A stretch of 64,000 nucleotides of DNA, taken from NCBI GenBank assembly GCA_022592445.1, contig JABYQR010000038.1, positions 124,001 through 188,000 of the forward strand. Direction: 5' to 3'. A model generated the notes under the pieces. The model was given only the letters and a program-made list of their open reading frames with translations, did no database searches and was not told the origin of the DNA. Shown in pieces: positions 21,545 through 31,386 of the stretch. Made by a program: the position numbers and the translations under genes. The stretch comes from Cytidiella melzeri. Taxonomy: Eukaryota; Basidiomycota; Agaricomycetes; Polyporales; Irpicaceae. Each line of letters opens with the position of its first letter. Within the stretch, counting starts at the first letter, position 1.

Positions 21545-22157
21545 AAAAAAAGTTCCCAGGTTACTGACTACGCCCTCATGAGCTGTTACTGAACTCGAAA
21601 ATGGAATTCCTCACCGTAAAAATCATGTTCTTCTTGGCATTGTCCAAATATCGGACTCGTGGTCTTGCGTATGCGTATCATAGAAAACCTCTTTCTTTTC
21701 TCCCCACGGATGACAAGGCTCTTCTTCCTTACGGCTCACCTCAAAAACACAAATTCAGACTCATGTGCACGACTGGAACATGTATAAGCATACCTTCCTA
21801 TGTATCTTTGAATTCTTCATCAGACGGGACGGAATAGACGGAATATAGACACCGCTATACCGTCGTGCATGGCCAGTTCATGTGTGGTTTTTTTATCATG
21901 TCATAGCAAAAAGTAAAAAAGAAGAAATTCAGAAATTTCATATGAAGTACATTAAATCTCTTTCCCAGACGAACCACAGAGAATACTATGTATGGATGCA
22001 GGTGAGGAGTAGAAGAGGCAAACAACAGAAGGGACATAGATAGCAATGGATGTTTGGTCGGTCAATCTGTGACCACTGATGAGAACGAAAGACAAAAAAT
22101 CGGAGTCGATGGGCTAATGTACGTGAGGGAAGGAGGAAGGCATACTCCACGATAGAA
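21545..22157. other. Intergenic between convergent CNOT11 and PAK kinase genes
   Basis: 3' flanks of two convergent genes. A run of A follows the CNOT11 stop directly (TACTAAAAAAAAAG). No further gene is seen. Confidence 0.5.
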
Positions 22158-25100
22158 TCATGAGGCTTGCTTGTTCCTGAACCGGAGCAACGGTGCGAGC
22201 CCAGACAGCGCACAAGACTTCCTCAGGAACTCATGCTAGAAAAAGGAAAGCTTCAGAACACGGAACACAGAGACGAAGAAGAATAACCGTAAGAAAGAGA
22301 ACGTACATCAAGCAGCTCAGCAGCCGTCGCCCGACTCTTCACATCCACACACAAACACACGCTCAAGAACCCCTTCAGCTCCTTGCTCAGCGCCTCTGGC
22401 TTCTTCAACGTCGGCGTCCCGTTCGTCGCAATGAGGTACAGCGCCTTCAAGGGCTCCTCGTCCAGGTACGGCGGCTCGTTCTCGATCATTTCAATCGCCA
22501 TGATCCCCAAGGACCAGATATCCACCTTTGCGCCGTACTCTTTTTGTTTGACAACTTCGGGAGCCATCCAGTACGGCGTGCCCACCATCGTGGCCCGCTT
22601 AGACTTTTGGTCCGTCAGTTTCGCGCAGAACCCGAAATCAGCTGTGCAGTGAGGGTACATGGGCATGTCAGTAAACTTGATTTTCTTTTCCGGTGGATTG
22701 TGAGGAAAATGACGAACTGATTTTGACGTGCCCCTGCGCGTCGAGAAGAACATTGTCGGATTTGATGTCACGGTGGATGATAGACTGGCTGTGTAAATGC
22801 CCAAGCCCTTTGCACGTCTAACATCGACAGTCATGTCAGGCACAATCTCCACTCGCACACAACACTCCGAAAACTCACCTCAAGCGAGATACTCGCAATC
22901 TGGTCCTCCTCCAACGTATTGTTCTCAATGATGTCCGTCAACGCCCCTCCCTCCATGTACTCCATCACCACCCACAGCTCGTTGTTACGCACGAGGTAGC
23001 TCTCGAGGAAGTTGACAATATTCGGATGCTGTGACTCCTTCATCACCAATATCTCGTTCACAATCAACTCCTTCCTCGGCTGATTCGACAGGTCCATCTC
23101 CTTGATCGCCACCTTCTTCCCGTTTGCCAGGATCTTCGCAACGTATACATGTCCAGACGCACTGTCCACCAAATCACATCAACAACCAACCAACCGAAGA
23201 AAAACCTCACAGAAAATGAGGTGAGAGAACTCACCCCTGCCCAACCTTCCGAATCTTGCTATACAGCTGCTTCGGATCGTCCGGACTGACCACATTCCTC
23301 AACTTCTCCATGATTTGCGCCTCGCTCATCGTACTAATCCGCTTCTCGTGCACCTTTGGCTTCTCCAACGCAGCCGCAGCAGCCGCAATCCCTCCTTCGT
23401 CCTTCTCCGCCGTCACCTGCACCGTAGGCGGCTGTGTCGCAGCGTTCGCCACCGGCTTCTTGGGCTGCAGAGGCTTCACAGGGGGCGGACCAGCCGTGGC
23501 ACCAGCGGGACCAGACGCGGGCTGCGTCGCAGGCAGGCTGTTCGCAGGCGCCGACTTGGCCGGAACCATGTTCGGGCGTTGTGGCGCCGACGACGGCGAT
23601 TGGTCGAGACCCAGAGAGTCTTTTCGCGCGGGAGCGTCAAGCCCGGGAGGTTTGGCAGTCTGCGTTTCGGTCGGCGGACCGTGGGCCCGAGCTCGTGCAC
23701 GTAGGTCAGCAGAGCTGGGCGTGTGGTCGGGGAGCGGAGGTTTTCCGGGTACGGGTGCGGGAGGGGCGGGCCTGTTGGCGGTGAGTAGAGGTCTGGGAGG
23801 GGCAGGTCGGGAGGCTTGCAGGGCCCCAGTCCCGAGCTGGGGAATCCCAGGACGCATTTGCCCGTTCTGGGCAGCGGAGGAGGAGATGGTGTTAGCGTAT
23901 TGCGCGTGCGAGCCGTTCACGAGCTCTGCTGCACGCGCGAGTGCTGCGCTTGAGGACATGGGCGTATTGTTGTCGCCGTTCAGGCCGGCAGGCGCAGAAT
24001 CCTGCCTCATCATCGTCGGGCGATCTAGAGACGTCTTTCCGTTTACTGCAGCACCACCGAGACCAGTGCCGGCACCGAATCGAGGTGCGCTGGCGGCGTC
24101 GGCGTAGGGCGATAGCGTCGACTGGCCGGCGTATGTCGAGCCACTCGGACCGGCGGTCGCGTTGCGCGCGCCAGCACCAGCGAATCCTACCTCTTCCAAC
24201 TCCCGCTTCTGGTGGTCGGTGTAGAACTCGAGCACGTCGAGCACCGCTTGCGGGTCTTTGGCGTAGTCTTCACGGGTGATCGCTGACTTTGTGAGCAGTT
24301 TGCTCCATGCGTCGGGGAGACCCTGCACGGAAAGTTAAGGCAGCGTGTCGTAGATTTTCAGGACATCGGAAACTCACCGTAAATGCTCCAGAAACAGGAT
24401 CGAACCCGACGTGCACTTTGTGCATAAAGTTGGTAGGATTGCTCACACCCATCAACGGGCTTCGCGAGTAGATGTCATCTTGCCAGCCGTACAGTTCCTC
24501 GTCGTTCTTGAGCGAGAAGAATATTCGCTTGTCTTTTGTTTCGAGCAGAAGACAGTAGGGCTTCAGGTCCGTCCGTTCGATGCTGGTGATATCGCCTAGG
24601 TGGACGATACTTTGTGGTTGTGTTGCAGACTGGAGGGGACGAGGGTTAGATATGAGGGAATACGAGAAGAGTGGTGAAGGGTAAAGTTATAGAGTATTAT
24701 TTCTACACCTATTCGACATGTCAATCTCCACAAGGCCAGCGAAGCAGCTGACTATGACATGCCATGCCTGCGCCAAAAGCTTGGACGCATTCCTTGCGTA
24801 AAACCAGATGGACCGAATATCTCCGTAACCGTTGAAGATCAGAAGAGAAATCACATACCTCACTCTTATGCAATGACAACGTCTGCTCCTTCAACACCAA
24901 CCACTTCATCCTCCATAACCAACTCACCAACCCGTCCTCCTTCACACTCACCAACCCGCACCTGACCACATGCGAGCTCGCGATGTTATCTGAGGACCGA
25001 TCTGGAGAGCCACCTATGCCTGTGTAGCTCGAGTTGTACGACGATGAGGGGGAGGAGGGTCCGACAGAGAAGGAGGTGTAGCCTGAAGAAGCGAGTACGT

Positions 25101-25179
25101 TTTGGACGTCGCGATTGGGCGCGGCGGGTGCGGGACGGGTGGGTGTGAGAGATGTGGAGGACACTTGGTTGAAGGACAT
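22158..25179 (-). CDS. CLA4: p21-activated kinase with PH, CRIB and kinase domains (Cla4/Ste20 class)
   Basis: Multi-exon minus-strand gene, about 850 residues. Exon 1 starts [10 protein letters not shown] at 25179 and enters a PH domain ([13 protein letters not shown]...[19 protein letters not shown]). The next exon completes it ([19 protein letters not shown]...[18 protein letters not shown]) and carries the CRIB motif ([17 protein letters not shown] type: [19 protein letters not shown]). A Pro/Ala-rich linker follows, then the kinase: [16 protein letters not shown] (lysine), [10 protein letters not shown] (hinge), [20 protein letters not shown] and a C-terminal exon HEFLRKSC...FRNKQAS. Order and motifs fit Cla4-type PAKs, which bind GTP-Cdc42/Rac and act in polarity, septation and pheromone MAPK signalling. 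The last short exon (about 22158-22230) was placed by its match to the PAK C-terminus. Cryptococcus STE20, also of this architecture, lies in MAT. Confidence 0.9.
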
Positions 25180-25742
25180 GATGAGTGTTCGTCAAGAATA
25201 GAGAAAGTAGAATCAGAAGTTGTGGTTTGTGAGGGGAGAGTAGGTGTGTGTTGCGATAACGCCAGAGAAAGAACGTTGTGAACAAGAGCCAACGGTGGCG
25301 GGGGTGTGCGTAATCCTGGTTAGTCTAAAGCGTGCCCCTGTGTCGTGCACAACGTTGAGAGTGGGGTGGGCGGGCGACGGAGGATGCTTTGTGTTTGAAG
25401 GAGGTTCCTCTCAAGAGTAAGTCGGAACTAGCCGAACATAGCAACCCAGATCAATCAGCTTGTTACATTGCTCGAATGGATGGAGAACAAAACATACTCT
25501 TAGCGGACTTGCCTTGTGTGCGTTGGTTGGAGGTCGAGTGCAGGACAGTGGCCTGTCGTTCTGTTGATTGGAATCGATGGGCCGACGACGCGCCCCAAGT
25601 GATGCGCCAGTCACGTGCTGTCGGCCGATGCCCTCTGAAGTCTGACGTCGGAATCAGTCCCTTGCTTTCGACGGTCATCGTGAAAGGTAAGCTGTCTACA
25701 TCCATTTCACCGTCGCACATGCTAACCAGTTGTCGCAGAACA
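25180..25742. other. Divergent promoter region, PAK kinase and SDHAF4
   Basis: Shared upstream DNA. A GTAAGC...CGCAG intron (about 25687-25738) ends a few bases before the SDHAF4 ATG and is probably in its 5' UTR. The open frame upstream on the plus strand has no family match. Confidence 0.5.
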
Positions 25743-26156
25743 ATGACAACCGCCGCGCACCTCTTCCCTCGCTCACTATGGAGTGCGCAACGAGGATACA
25801 TGACCCTATTACGTTCTCAGCTACCGCTCAACAACCGTCCCATGTCCTCCGCAGCAGACTCTAGAAACCCCCTCATCCGACCCTCCCCTCCCCCGCTACC
25901 GCGCGAAGCCCAGCGAGAGTTCGAAGACCTCGTGCGCAAAGCCCAAGCTCCCCTCAGCCAAGCATCCTCCAACCGCGCTCTAGCAGAAGCCGACCTGGCG
26001 ATGCACCCCGACGCCCGAGCCCCAGTCGCACCCGAGTTTGTGGGAGACGTCAACCCGAGAACAGGTGAGACCGGTGGACCGAAGATTGAGCCTGTTAAGA
26101 AATGGGTGGACGGAGATGGGGATTGGAGTTACAAGGGACGTGTGTCGGATTTTTAA
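25743..26156 (+). CDS. SDHAF4: Succinate dehydrogenase assembly factor 4
   Basis: Single-exon frame of 137 residues ending in the diagnostic SDHAF4/Sdh8 (DUF1674) signature FVGDVNPRTGETGGPKIEP...DGDWSYKGRVSDF. The N-terminal 35 residues are basic and hydroxylated with no acidic residues (MTTAAHLFPRSLWSAQRGYMT), as expected of a mitochondrial presequence. The factor acts in the mitochondrial matrix, where it binds the flavinated SDHA subunit and helps it join SDHB during complex II assembly. The start is the first ATG after a probable 5'-UTR intron; a longer frame continues upstream but is not conserved in kind. The 3' neighbour is a BTB gene on the same strand. Confidence 0.9.
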   Translation: MTTAAHLFPRSLWSAQRGYMTLLRSQLPLNNRPMSSAADSRNPLIRPSPPPLPREAQREFEDLVRKAQAPLSQASSNRALAEADLAMHPDARAPVAPEFVGDVNPRTGETGGPKIEPVKKWVDGDGDWSYKGRVSDF

Positions 26157-26666
26157 CAGTGTCGGTCTACCCTGGTCGGTTTTCGTTTACCTGTCGTTGG
26201 TTCTCATGCTATCGCCAGATGTTGATTCGTATATTTGTAGACATCAATGACCTGATGCTCCACCGCTGCCACGGCTTATTGGTATGGGCATCAACTCCCA
26301 AAGCCTAAGAAGGTTGTCATCTCCTTCGTGTTGGTTCATGCTCTACTGCGCTTGCATCAAAGGACGTACAAACCACAGACTGCCACTGGCATGCCTTCGT
26401 TGGATATAAAGCAAGGTCTTCTAGTCGCACATACGTTTTTGATTCGATGTCGACCATTGTACTTTATGCTTAAGCTTACAGAGATATACTTACGTTGATA
26501 AATAGTTCGCCACTGAAAACAAAAGTGTTACATGGCCTGGGGGAACTACTCAGAAGTGCTCGAGGTGATGCGTACACGGCCCAGATCAGGTGAATCTTTG
26601 AACCCATATTCAAGCCGCCGTTCTTTTCTTGATCTTGCTATCTACCACCACCACAGCGTGTCAACC
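26157..26666. other. Intergenic upstream of the first twin-BTB gene
   Basis: 3' flank of SDHAF4 and promoter of the BTB gene. The frame of the BTB gene is open back to 26532, but the ATG at 26667 in CAACCATGG context is a better start, and its context matches the start of the downstream duplicate. Confidence 0.5.
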
Positions 26667-28217
26667 ATGGCATCCCCTACTACTCCTGCTAGGAAAAAAG
26701 ACGCAGGCATCAAAGCAGCCAAAAAGGTTGGGACTGCAAATGCCCCTTTCAACCTTCCAAATGCCGACGTTGTGTTTCGGACTGCCGATAACGTCGACTT
26801 CCACTTGCATAAGAACATACTCTCCATCGCATCTCCTTTTTTCAATGACATGTTTTCCCTTACACAGCCCTCTAAGGCTAAAATCCAGACCACTCTCTCC
26901 GACGAGCATATCCCTATCACCGAGAATAGCGAGACCGTTGACGGCTTAATGCGTCTGCTGTATCCCATCGCCGACCCTCCTCTCACGGATCGAGTATTGA
27001 TAGAGCAAATGCTTGAGGCTGCACTCAAGTACCAGCTAGAGGCGGCCACAGATACCCTCCGACGTGCGTGGCATCCTTTCATTCCTCAGCACACTCTTTC
27101 GATCTTCGCCACTGCATGCCGTCTTCATCTCCAAGATGAGGCGAAGATGGCTGCAGATGCGTGGAAAGCGGCTAAATCCTGGAGCCAAAACAAGATGGAG
27201 CCTAACTTTGACCGTACGATGGAAGGTGCGAGCTACACAGGAGATATGGCTGGTCTACCCGCAGGCACATTTTTCCGGTTTCTCTACTTCCTACGCAGCA
27301 CAGAGAGCACTGCAGTCAATTTCGTTGATCCAGGAAACCCAACGGTGCAAGCATCTTCAGCCGTCATTGACAATTCCTCGTCAGATGCCGACACTGCACC
27401 CCTCCTGTTCCCAGATGCCGAACCCGATATCATTCTGCGAACTTGCGACGGTGTGGACGTGCCTGCGCATCGCATGGTCATCCTCTTGGCTTCCGCCACG
27501 AGTTTGCTCACGCGGCGCTCAAGCTCTCGTCCAGAGGCTTACGATGTAGATGCCAATGCGGTCACACTCCGAGCTCTCCTTCGTCTTATCTATCCGTTTC
27601 CTCGCGTCGACCTCGGCCTTCTCCACCTGGACGCGATAATGCGACTAGCAAAGAAACACAACATCCAGCGAGTGATAGCTCTCATCAAGGAGCAGTGTGT
27701 TCACATATTACCCCAAAATTCAATTGTTTGCTACTTCCTTGCGATGAAATGGGAGTGGGCAGACGAAGCACGGAAGGCGGCCGCTTTCATATCCGAGATG
27801 AACCAACCCGCCAAAGTCATTGACGTCTACACTAGTGCGATGGAGGATGTTTCAACGGATACATACCTTCAACTGCTCCAACATGTCCATCAGCGCAAAG
27901 TCGCCGCATTGAACGCGGCCGACTCGTCAACCAACCAAGCCTATTTCAAGCATTGGCTGACCGTAGACGGCGACTTGAACACCATTCTCACTTCGGGAAT
28001 CCCTTTGGTTGAGAGTCTTCTTATGAGTCTTGAGAAGACTCAGGCAGGCAATCACTACTGCTATTCATGTGGACGTTCTAGTGGTAATCAGCGCCTTGAC
28101 TGTAATGTCAACCAGCTGAACCAGCACTACACTGCATACGTGCAATTCCAAGAAACGATCCAAGGAGCTCTCTCAAAGGTCAATTCCTCGATGATTGTTG
28201 GTAGTCTGCTCCGCTAA
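26667..28217 (+). CDS. Twin-BTB domain protein, tandem copy 1
   Basis: Intronless 516-residue protein with two BTB/POZ-like units. The first (residues about 30-150) reads NADVVFRTADNVDFHLHKNILSIASPFFNDMF and ends with LLYPIADPPL and a BACK-like helix set. The second (about 250-350) reads EPDIILRTCDGVDVPAHRMVILLASATSLL followed by LLRLIYPF. A cysteine pair (CYSCGRSS) sits near the C-terminus. Copy 2 starts about 2.07 kb downstream on the same strand and matches along the whole length. Agaricomycete BTB proteins of this kind are numerous; a CUL3-adaptor or transcription-related role is only family inference. No intron is needed. Confidence 0.85.
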   Translation: MASPTTPARKKDAGIKAAKKVGTANAPFNLPNADVVFRTADNVDFHLHKNILSIASPFFNDMFSLTQPSKAKIQTTLSDEHIPITENSETVDGLMRLLYPIADPPLTDRVLIEQMLEAALKYQLEAATDTLRRAWHPFIPQHTLSIFATACRLHLQDEAKMAADAWKAAKSWSQNKMEPNFDRTMEGASYTGDMAGLPAGTFFRFLYFLRSTESTAVNFVDPGNPTVQASSAVIDNSSSDADTAPLLFPDAEPDIILRTCDGVDVPAHRMVILLASATSLLTRRSSSRPEAYDVDANAVTLRALLRLIYPFPRVDLGLLHLDAIMRLAKKHNIQRVIALIKEQCVHILPQNSIVCYFLAMKWEWADEARKAAAFISEMNQPAKVIDVYTSAMEDVSTDTYLQLLQHVHQRKVAALNAADSSTNQAYFKHWLTVDGDLNTILTSGIPLVESLLMSLEKTQAGNHYCYSCGRSSGNQRLDCNVNQLNQHYTAYVQFQETIQGALSKVNSSMIVGSLLR

Positions 28218-28733
28218 TCTTCACATAGGTCCAATTTATGACGAAGTTCGACGGCGTAAACTCATCAGTGAGTTGATCACACTTGTGACTTATCATTACA
28301 CGCGCAATCCCGCTAGGATACGCCCCACCGAAAAATTACGCGGTTCCCAACCCTTGACATGTTTCCGAGTACCTGTTTCAATTTGTATTGTCAGATTCCC
28401 TCTTCTTCTACTCTGTTTGCTTGGAATTCTGCATTTTTTTGTCAGTACTACTCATTTCTTGCACCACAAAATCCAAAAAAGAGTGCCGCAGAGTGGCTAC
28501 GAGGAAGCGTGCGTTGCGCGTCGAGTAGAGCAGCAGTAACTTAGTGCTCCCAATGTCGTTAGTTCCTCGTGCGGAACACACAACCACACTGTTTACTTGC
28601 TCAGTAGGGTTCTCAGAAGCGCATCGATGATGCGCATTGCTGGAAATAATTGACTATTGATGAGGTGGTCCTTTGCAGCCACACAACCGCTTCAACTCGT
28701 TGATCTCCATACCACCACTACAACGCGTTAACC
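28218..28733. other. Spacer between the duplicated BTB genes
   Basis: The first bases after each stop (TAATCTT..ATAGGT.CAATT) match the same position after copy 2, and the bases before the ATG match those before copy 1. The duplication unit therefore includes short flanks. Nothing else is seen. Confidence 0.55.
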
Positions 28734-30242
28734 ATGGAATCCTGTACTGCTCAGACTGGAGATTACAATCCTATTGCAGCAACGACTGCGAAAGCTCCTT
28801 TCGACCTTCCAAGTGCCGATGTTGTGTTTCGAACCGACGACAACGTCGAGTTCCACTTGCACAAGCCCATACTCTCCATCGCATCTCCGTTTTTCCATGT
28901 TATGTTTTCCCTCACACAGCCTTCTGAGACTAAAACCCAGACTACCACCTCTGACGAGCATATCCCTATCACCGAGAATAGCGAGACAATCGACGGCTTG
29001 ATGCGTCTGCTGTACCCCATTCCCGACCCTCCCCTGACAGATCGAGTGTTAATAGAGCAAATGCTCGAGGCCGCGATCAAGTATCAGCTAGAGGCGGCCA
29101 CGATCACTCTGCGACGTGCATGGCATTCTTTTATCCCTCAGCATACCCTTTCGATCTTCGCCACTGCGTGCCGTCTTCACCTCCAAGATGAGGCGAAGAT
29201 GGCTGCAGATGCGTGGAAAGCGGCCAAATCCTGGAGCCAAGACAAGATGGAGCCTAACTTTGGTCGTACAATGGAAGGTGCGAGCTACACAGGAGATATG
29301 GCTGGTCTACCCGCAGGCACATTTTTCCGGTTTCTCTACTTCCTACGCAGCATAGAGAGCACTGCAGTCAATTTCGTTGATCCAGGAAACCCAACGGTGC
29401 AAGCATCTTCAGCCGTCATTGATGATTCCCCGTCAGATGCCGACGCTGCACCCCTCCTGTTCCCTGAAGCCGAACCCGATATCCTTCTACAAACTTGTGA
29501 TGGCGTTGACGTGCCTGCGCATCGCATGGTCATCCTCTTGGCCTCCGCCACGAGCCTGCTCACGCGGCGCTCAAGCTCAAGTCCAGAGGCGTATGATGTA
29601 AACGCCGATTCGGGCACACTACGCGCTCTCCTACGTCTTTGCTATCCATTTGCTCGCGTCGACTCTAACCTCAACTTTCGCCATATGGATGCGGTAATGC
29701 GACTAGCACGGGACCACGCGATTCAAAAAGTGATTGACCTCATCAAAGATCAGTGGGCTCGCTTGTTACCCCAATCTCCCATTATTTGCTATTTCCTTGC
29801 TATGACATGGGAGTGGGAGGAAGAAGCACGGGAGGCTGCTGCTCTCATATCAAACCTAGAGCAACCTGCGAGCGTCGTTGATGTTTACTCGAGTGCAATG
29901 GAGGATGTCTCAGCTGAGATATACGTTCAGCTGCTCAAACATGTCCATCAACGCAAAATCGTTGCATTGAATGCCGTTGACTCGTTTCCTACCAATTTAT
30001 ACTCATCAGACCAATGGAAGCAAGTAGCCGGCGACTTCAATGTTGTTCTAACCGCGGGAACTCCTTTAATTGAGAGGACTGAGACAACAGGCTATTACGG
30101 ACGCTGTTATCAATGTAGACGGGGCATGGATGTCGACCGGCTGGAGCAATATTACACTGCCTACATACGATTCCAAAACACGATTCGAGCGGCTCTCTCC
30201 CAGGTCAATCCCTCAATGACTTCTGCTAGTTTACTCCGCTAA
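28734..30242 (+). CDS. Twin-BTB domain protein, tandem copy 2
   Basis: Intronless 502-residue paralogue of the gene at 26667-28217, same strand. It has the first BTB unit (SADVVFRTDDNVEFHLHKPILSIASPFFHVMF), a helix set and the second BTB unit (EPDILLQTCDGVDVPAHRMVILLASA). The Lys-rich N-terminal spacer of copy 1 (ARKKDAGIKAAKK) is missing here, which accounts for most of the length difference. The middle (about 29160-29430) is almost identical to copy 1 at nucleotide level, while the 3' third has many replacements, and the C-terminal cysteine motif is CYQCRRGM instead of CYSCGRSS. Both copies look functional. The pattern suggests a recent duplication or gene conversion. Confidence 0.85.
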   Translation: MESCTAQTGDYNPIAATTAKAPFDLPSADVVFRTDDNVEFHLHKPILSIASPFFHVMFSLTQPSETKTQTTTSDEHIPITENSETIDGLMRLLYPIPDPPLTDRVLIEQMLEAAIKYQLEAATITLRRAWHSFIPQHTLSIFATACRLHLQDEAKMAADAWKAAKSWSQDKMEPNFGRTMEGASYTGDMAGLPAGTFFRFLYFLRSIESTAVNFVDPGNPTVQASSAVIDDSPSDADAAPLLFPEAEPDILLQTCDGVDVPAHRMVILLASATSLLTRRSSSSPEAYDVNADSGTLRALLRLCYPFARVDSNLNFRHMDAVMRLARDHAIQKVIDLIKDQWARLLPQSPIICYFLAMTWEWEEEAREAAALISNLEQPASVVDVYSSAMEDVSAEIYVQLLKHVHQRKIVALNAVDSFPTNLYSSDQWKQVAGDFNVVLTAGTPLIERTETTGYYGRCYQCRRGMDVDRLEQYYTAYIRFQNTIRAALSQVNPSMTSASLLR

Positions 30243-31386
30243 TCTTGTTATAGGTTCAATTCGAGATGAAATTTGCCGGCGTTGACTCTTGAGCTGAAAA
30301 CACTTGCTTGTTATTACGCCAGTCCACCAGACACGCTCGCGTTCTGATGCGTCCACGCACATATCGACTCTCGATGCTGTTCCAAGTACCCGGTTTTGAT
30401 CTTTATTTTTGAATTCCCTTTGGTCTGATCTGTTCCATCCTCGTCATTCTTGTGCTGCTATATACGTGCCTTACCGTTCAGCCCTGTAGTCTCCGTGCCC
30501 GATTTTGCGATCTCTCCAGTTGCGTTTGATCTAAGCCCTACTCGTCCTGTGCTGCTATATACGTGCCAAGTTGGCGGCGAGTGTCGAACGTTGAGGTACC
30601 ACTAAGCCCGACATGTAGGCGGCGTGCGGGAACGCATTTCCCCCACTGCACGACATAAGCTTATGTCAGTAGAGGGGGACACCCCTCGCATAAGTTGCAG
30701 GGAGCCGGTGACTCTTTATGCAGAGTCTACCAAGACAAATAATTCCCGTATAAGGCAACGCTTCTCAACGCCACGAAGGCGAGCTTTGATCCCGGTCCGA
30801 CGCGGGTACTAGTAGTTATGTCAAGTTGGCTGTAATCATCGTGTCCACTGTCGATGACCATCGTGAATAGAGTAGCTAGTAGCAATAGTAGGTGCTGCTA
30901 GCCTAAAAGCTGACTCTCACTGCTGAACTTGCCTTTCATAGCTTGTGTTGTCCACGAGAAGACTGGAATGGTGATAGCGTTTGATGAGCAGGTTCGGGTC
31001 CCAATTGCAATCAGTCGCTGGGAACTGCCCACGCTTCACAGGCAGCGCCCAACGAGTGTCCCTGTCGGACACAACGCAGCGAGGCTGAAACCACCTCTCA
31101 GACGGTCGCTGTCAGCATGAAGCAGTTCGGGTCCGAGCTGCAGTCATGATTCTTTCTCGCGGTCACGGGCGAGGCGTGCTGCTGCGCATTGTTCGTGTAA
31201 CAGGCAGGTGAGCTGCTATAATTAGAATTCGAGTGTGCTAAAATAAGAGGCAGATGGAGGCCAATCAAGAATTGAAAGGCTACCACCGTCGTCCTCCCAC
31301 AGTCTCTCGTCACCACCTTCACTCTTTCTTTCCCCCCACTCGTCTACAGACCGCCGTTACTGCTCAGGCGGGACCACTCCTTCGCC
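30243..31386. other. Intergenic, about 1.1 kb, with direct repeat and palindrome
   Basis: Holds a 20-base direct repeat (TGTGCTGCTATATACGTGCC at 30451 and 30548) and a perfect 16-base palindrome at 30652-30667 inside a longer imperfect inverted repeat. I found no supported reading frame. The last part is the promoter of the GH79 gene. Confidence 0.5.
30652..30667. repeat. Perfect 16-base palindrome in an imperfect hairpin
   Basis: GACATAAGCTTATGTC is its own reverse complement. It is flanked by CCCCCACT on the left and AGTAGAGGGGG on the right, which extends the possible hairpin with gaps. Confidence 0.7.

Noticed and set aside
23256..24107. Long plus-strand frame of 283 codons
   Set aside because: Antisense to the Pro/Ala-rich linker of the PAK kinase, which is supported by flanking CRIB and kinase domains.
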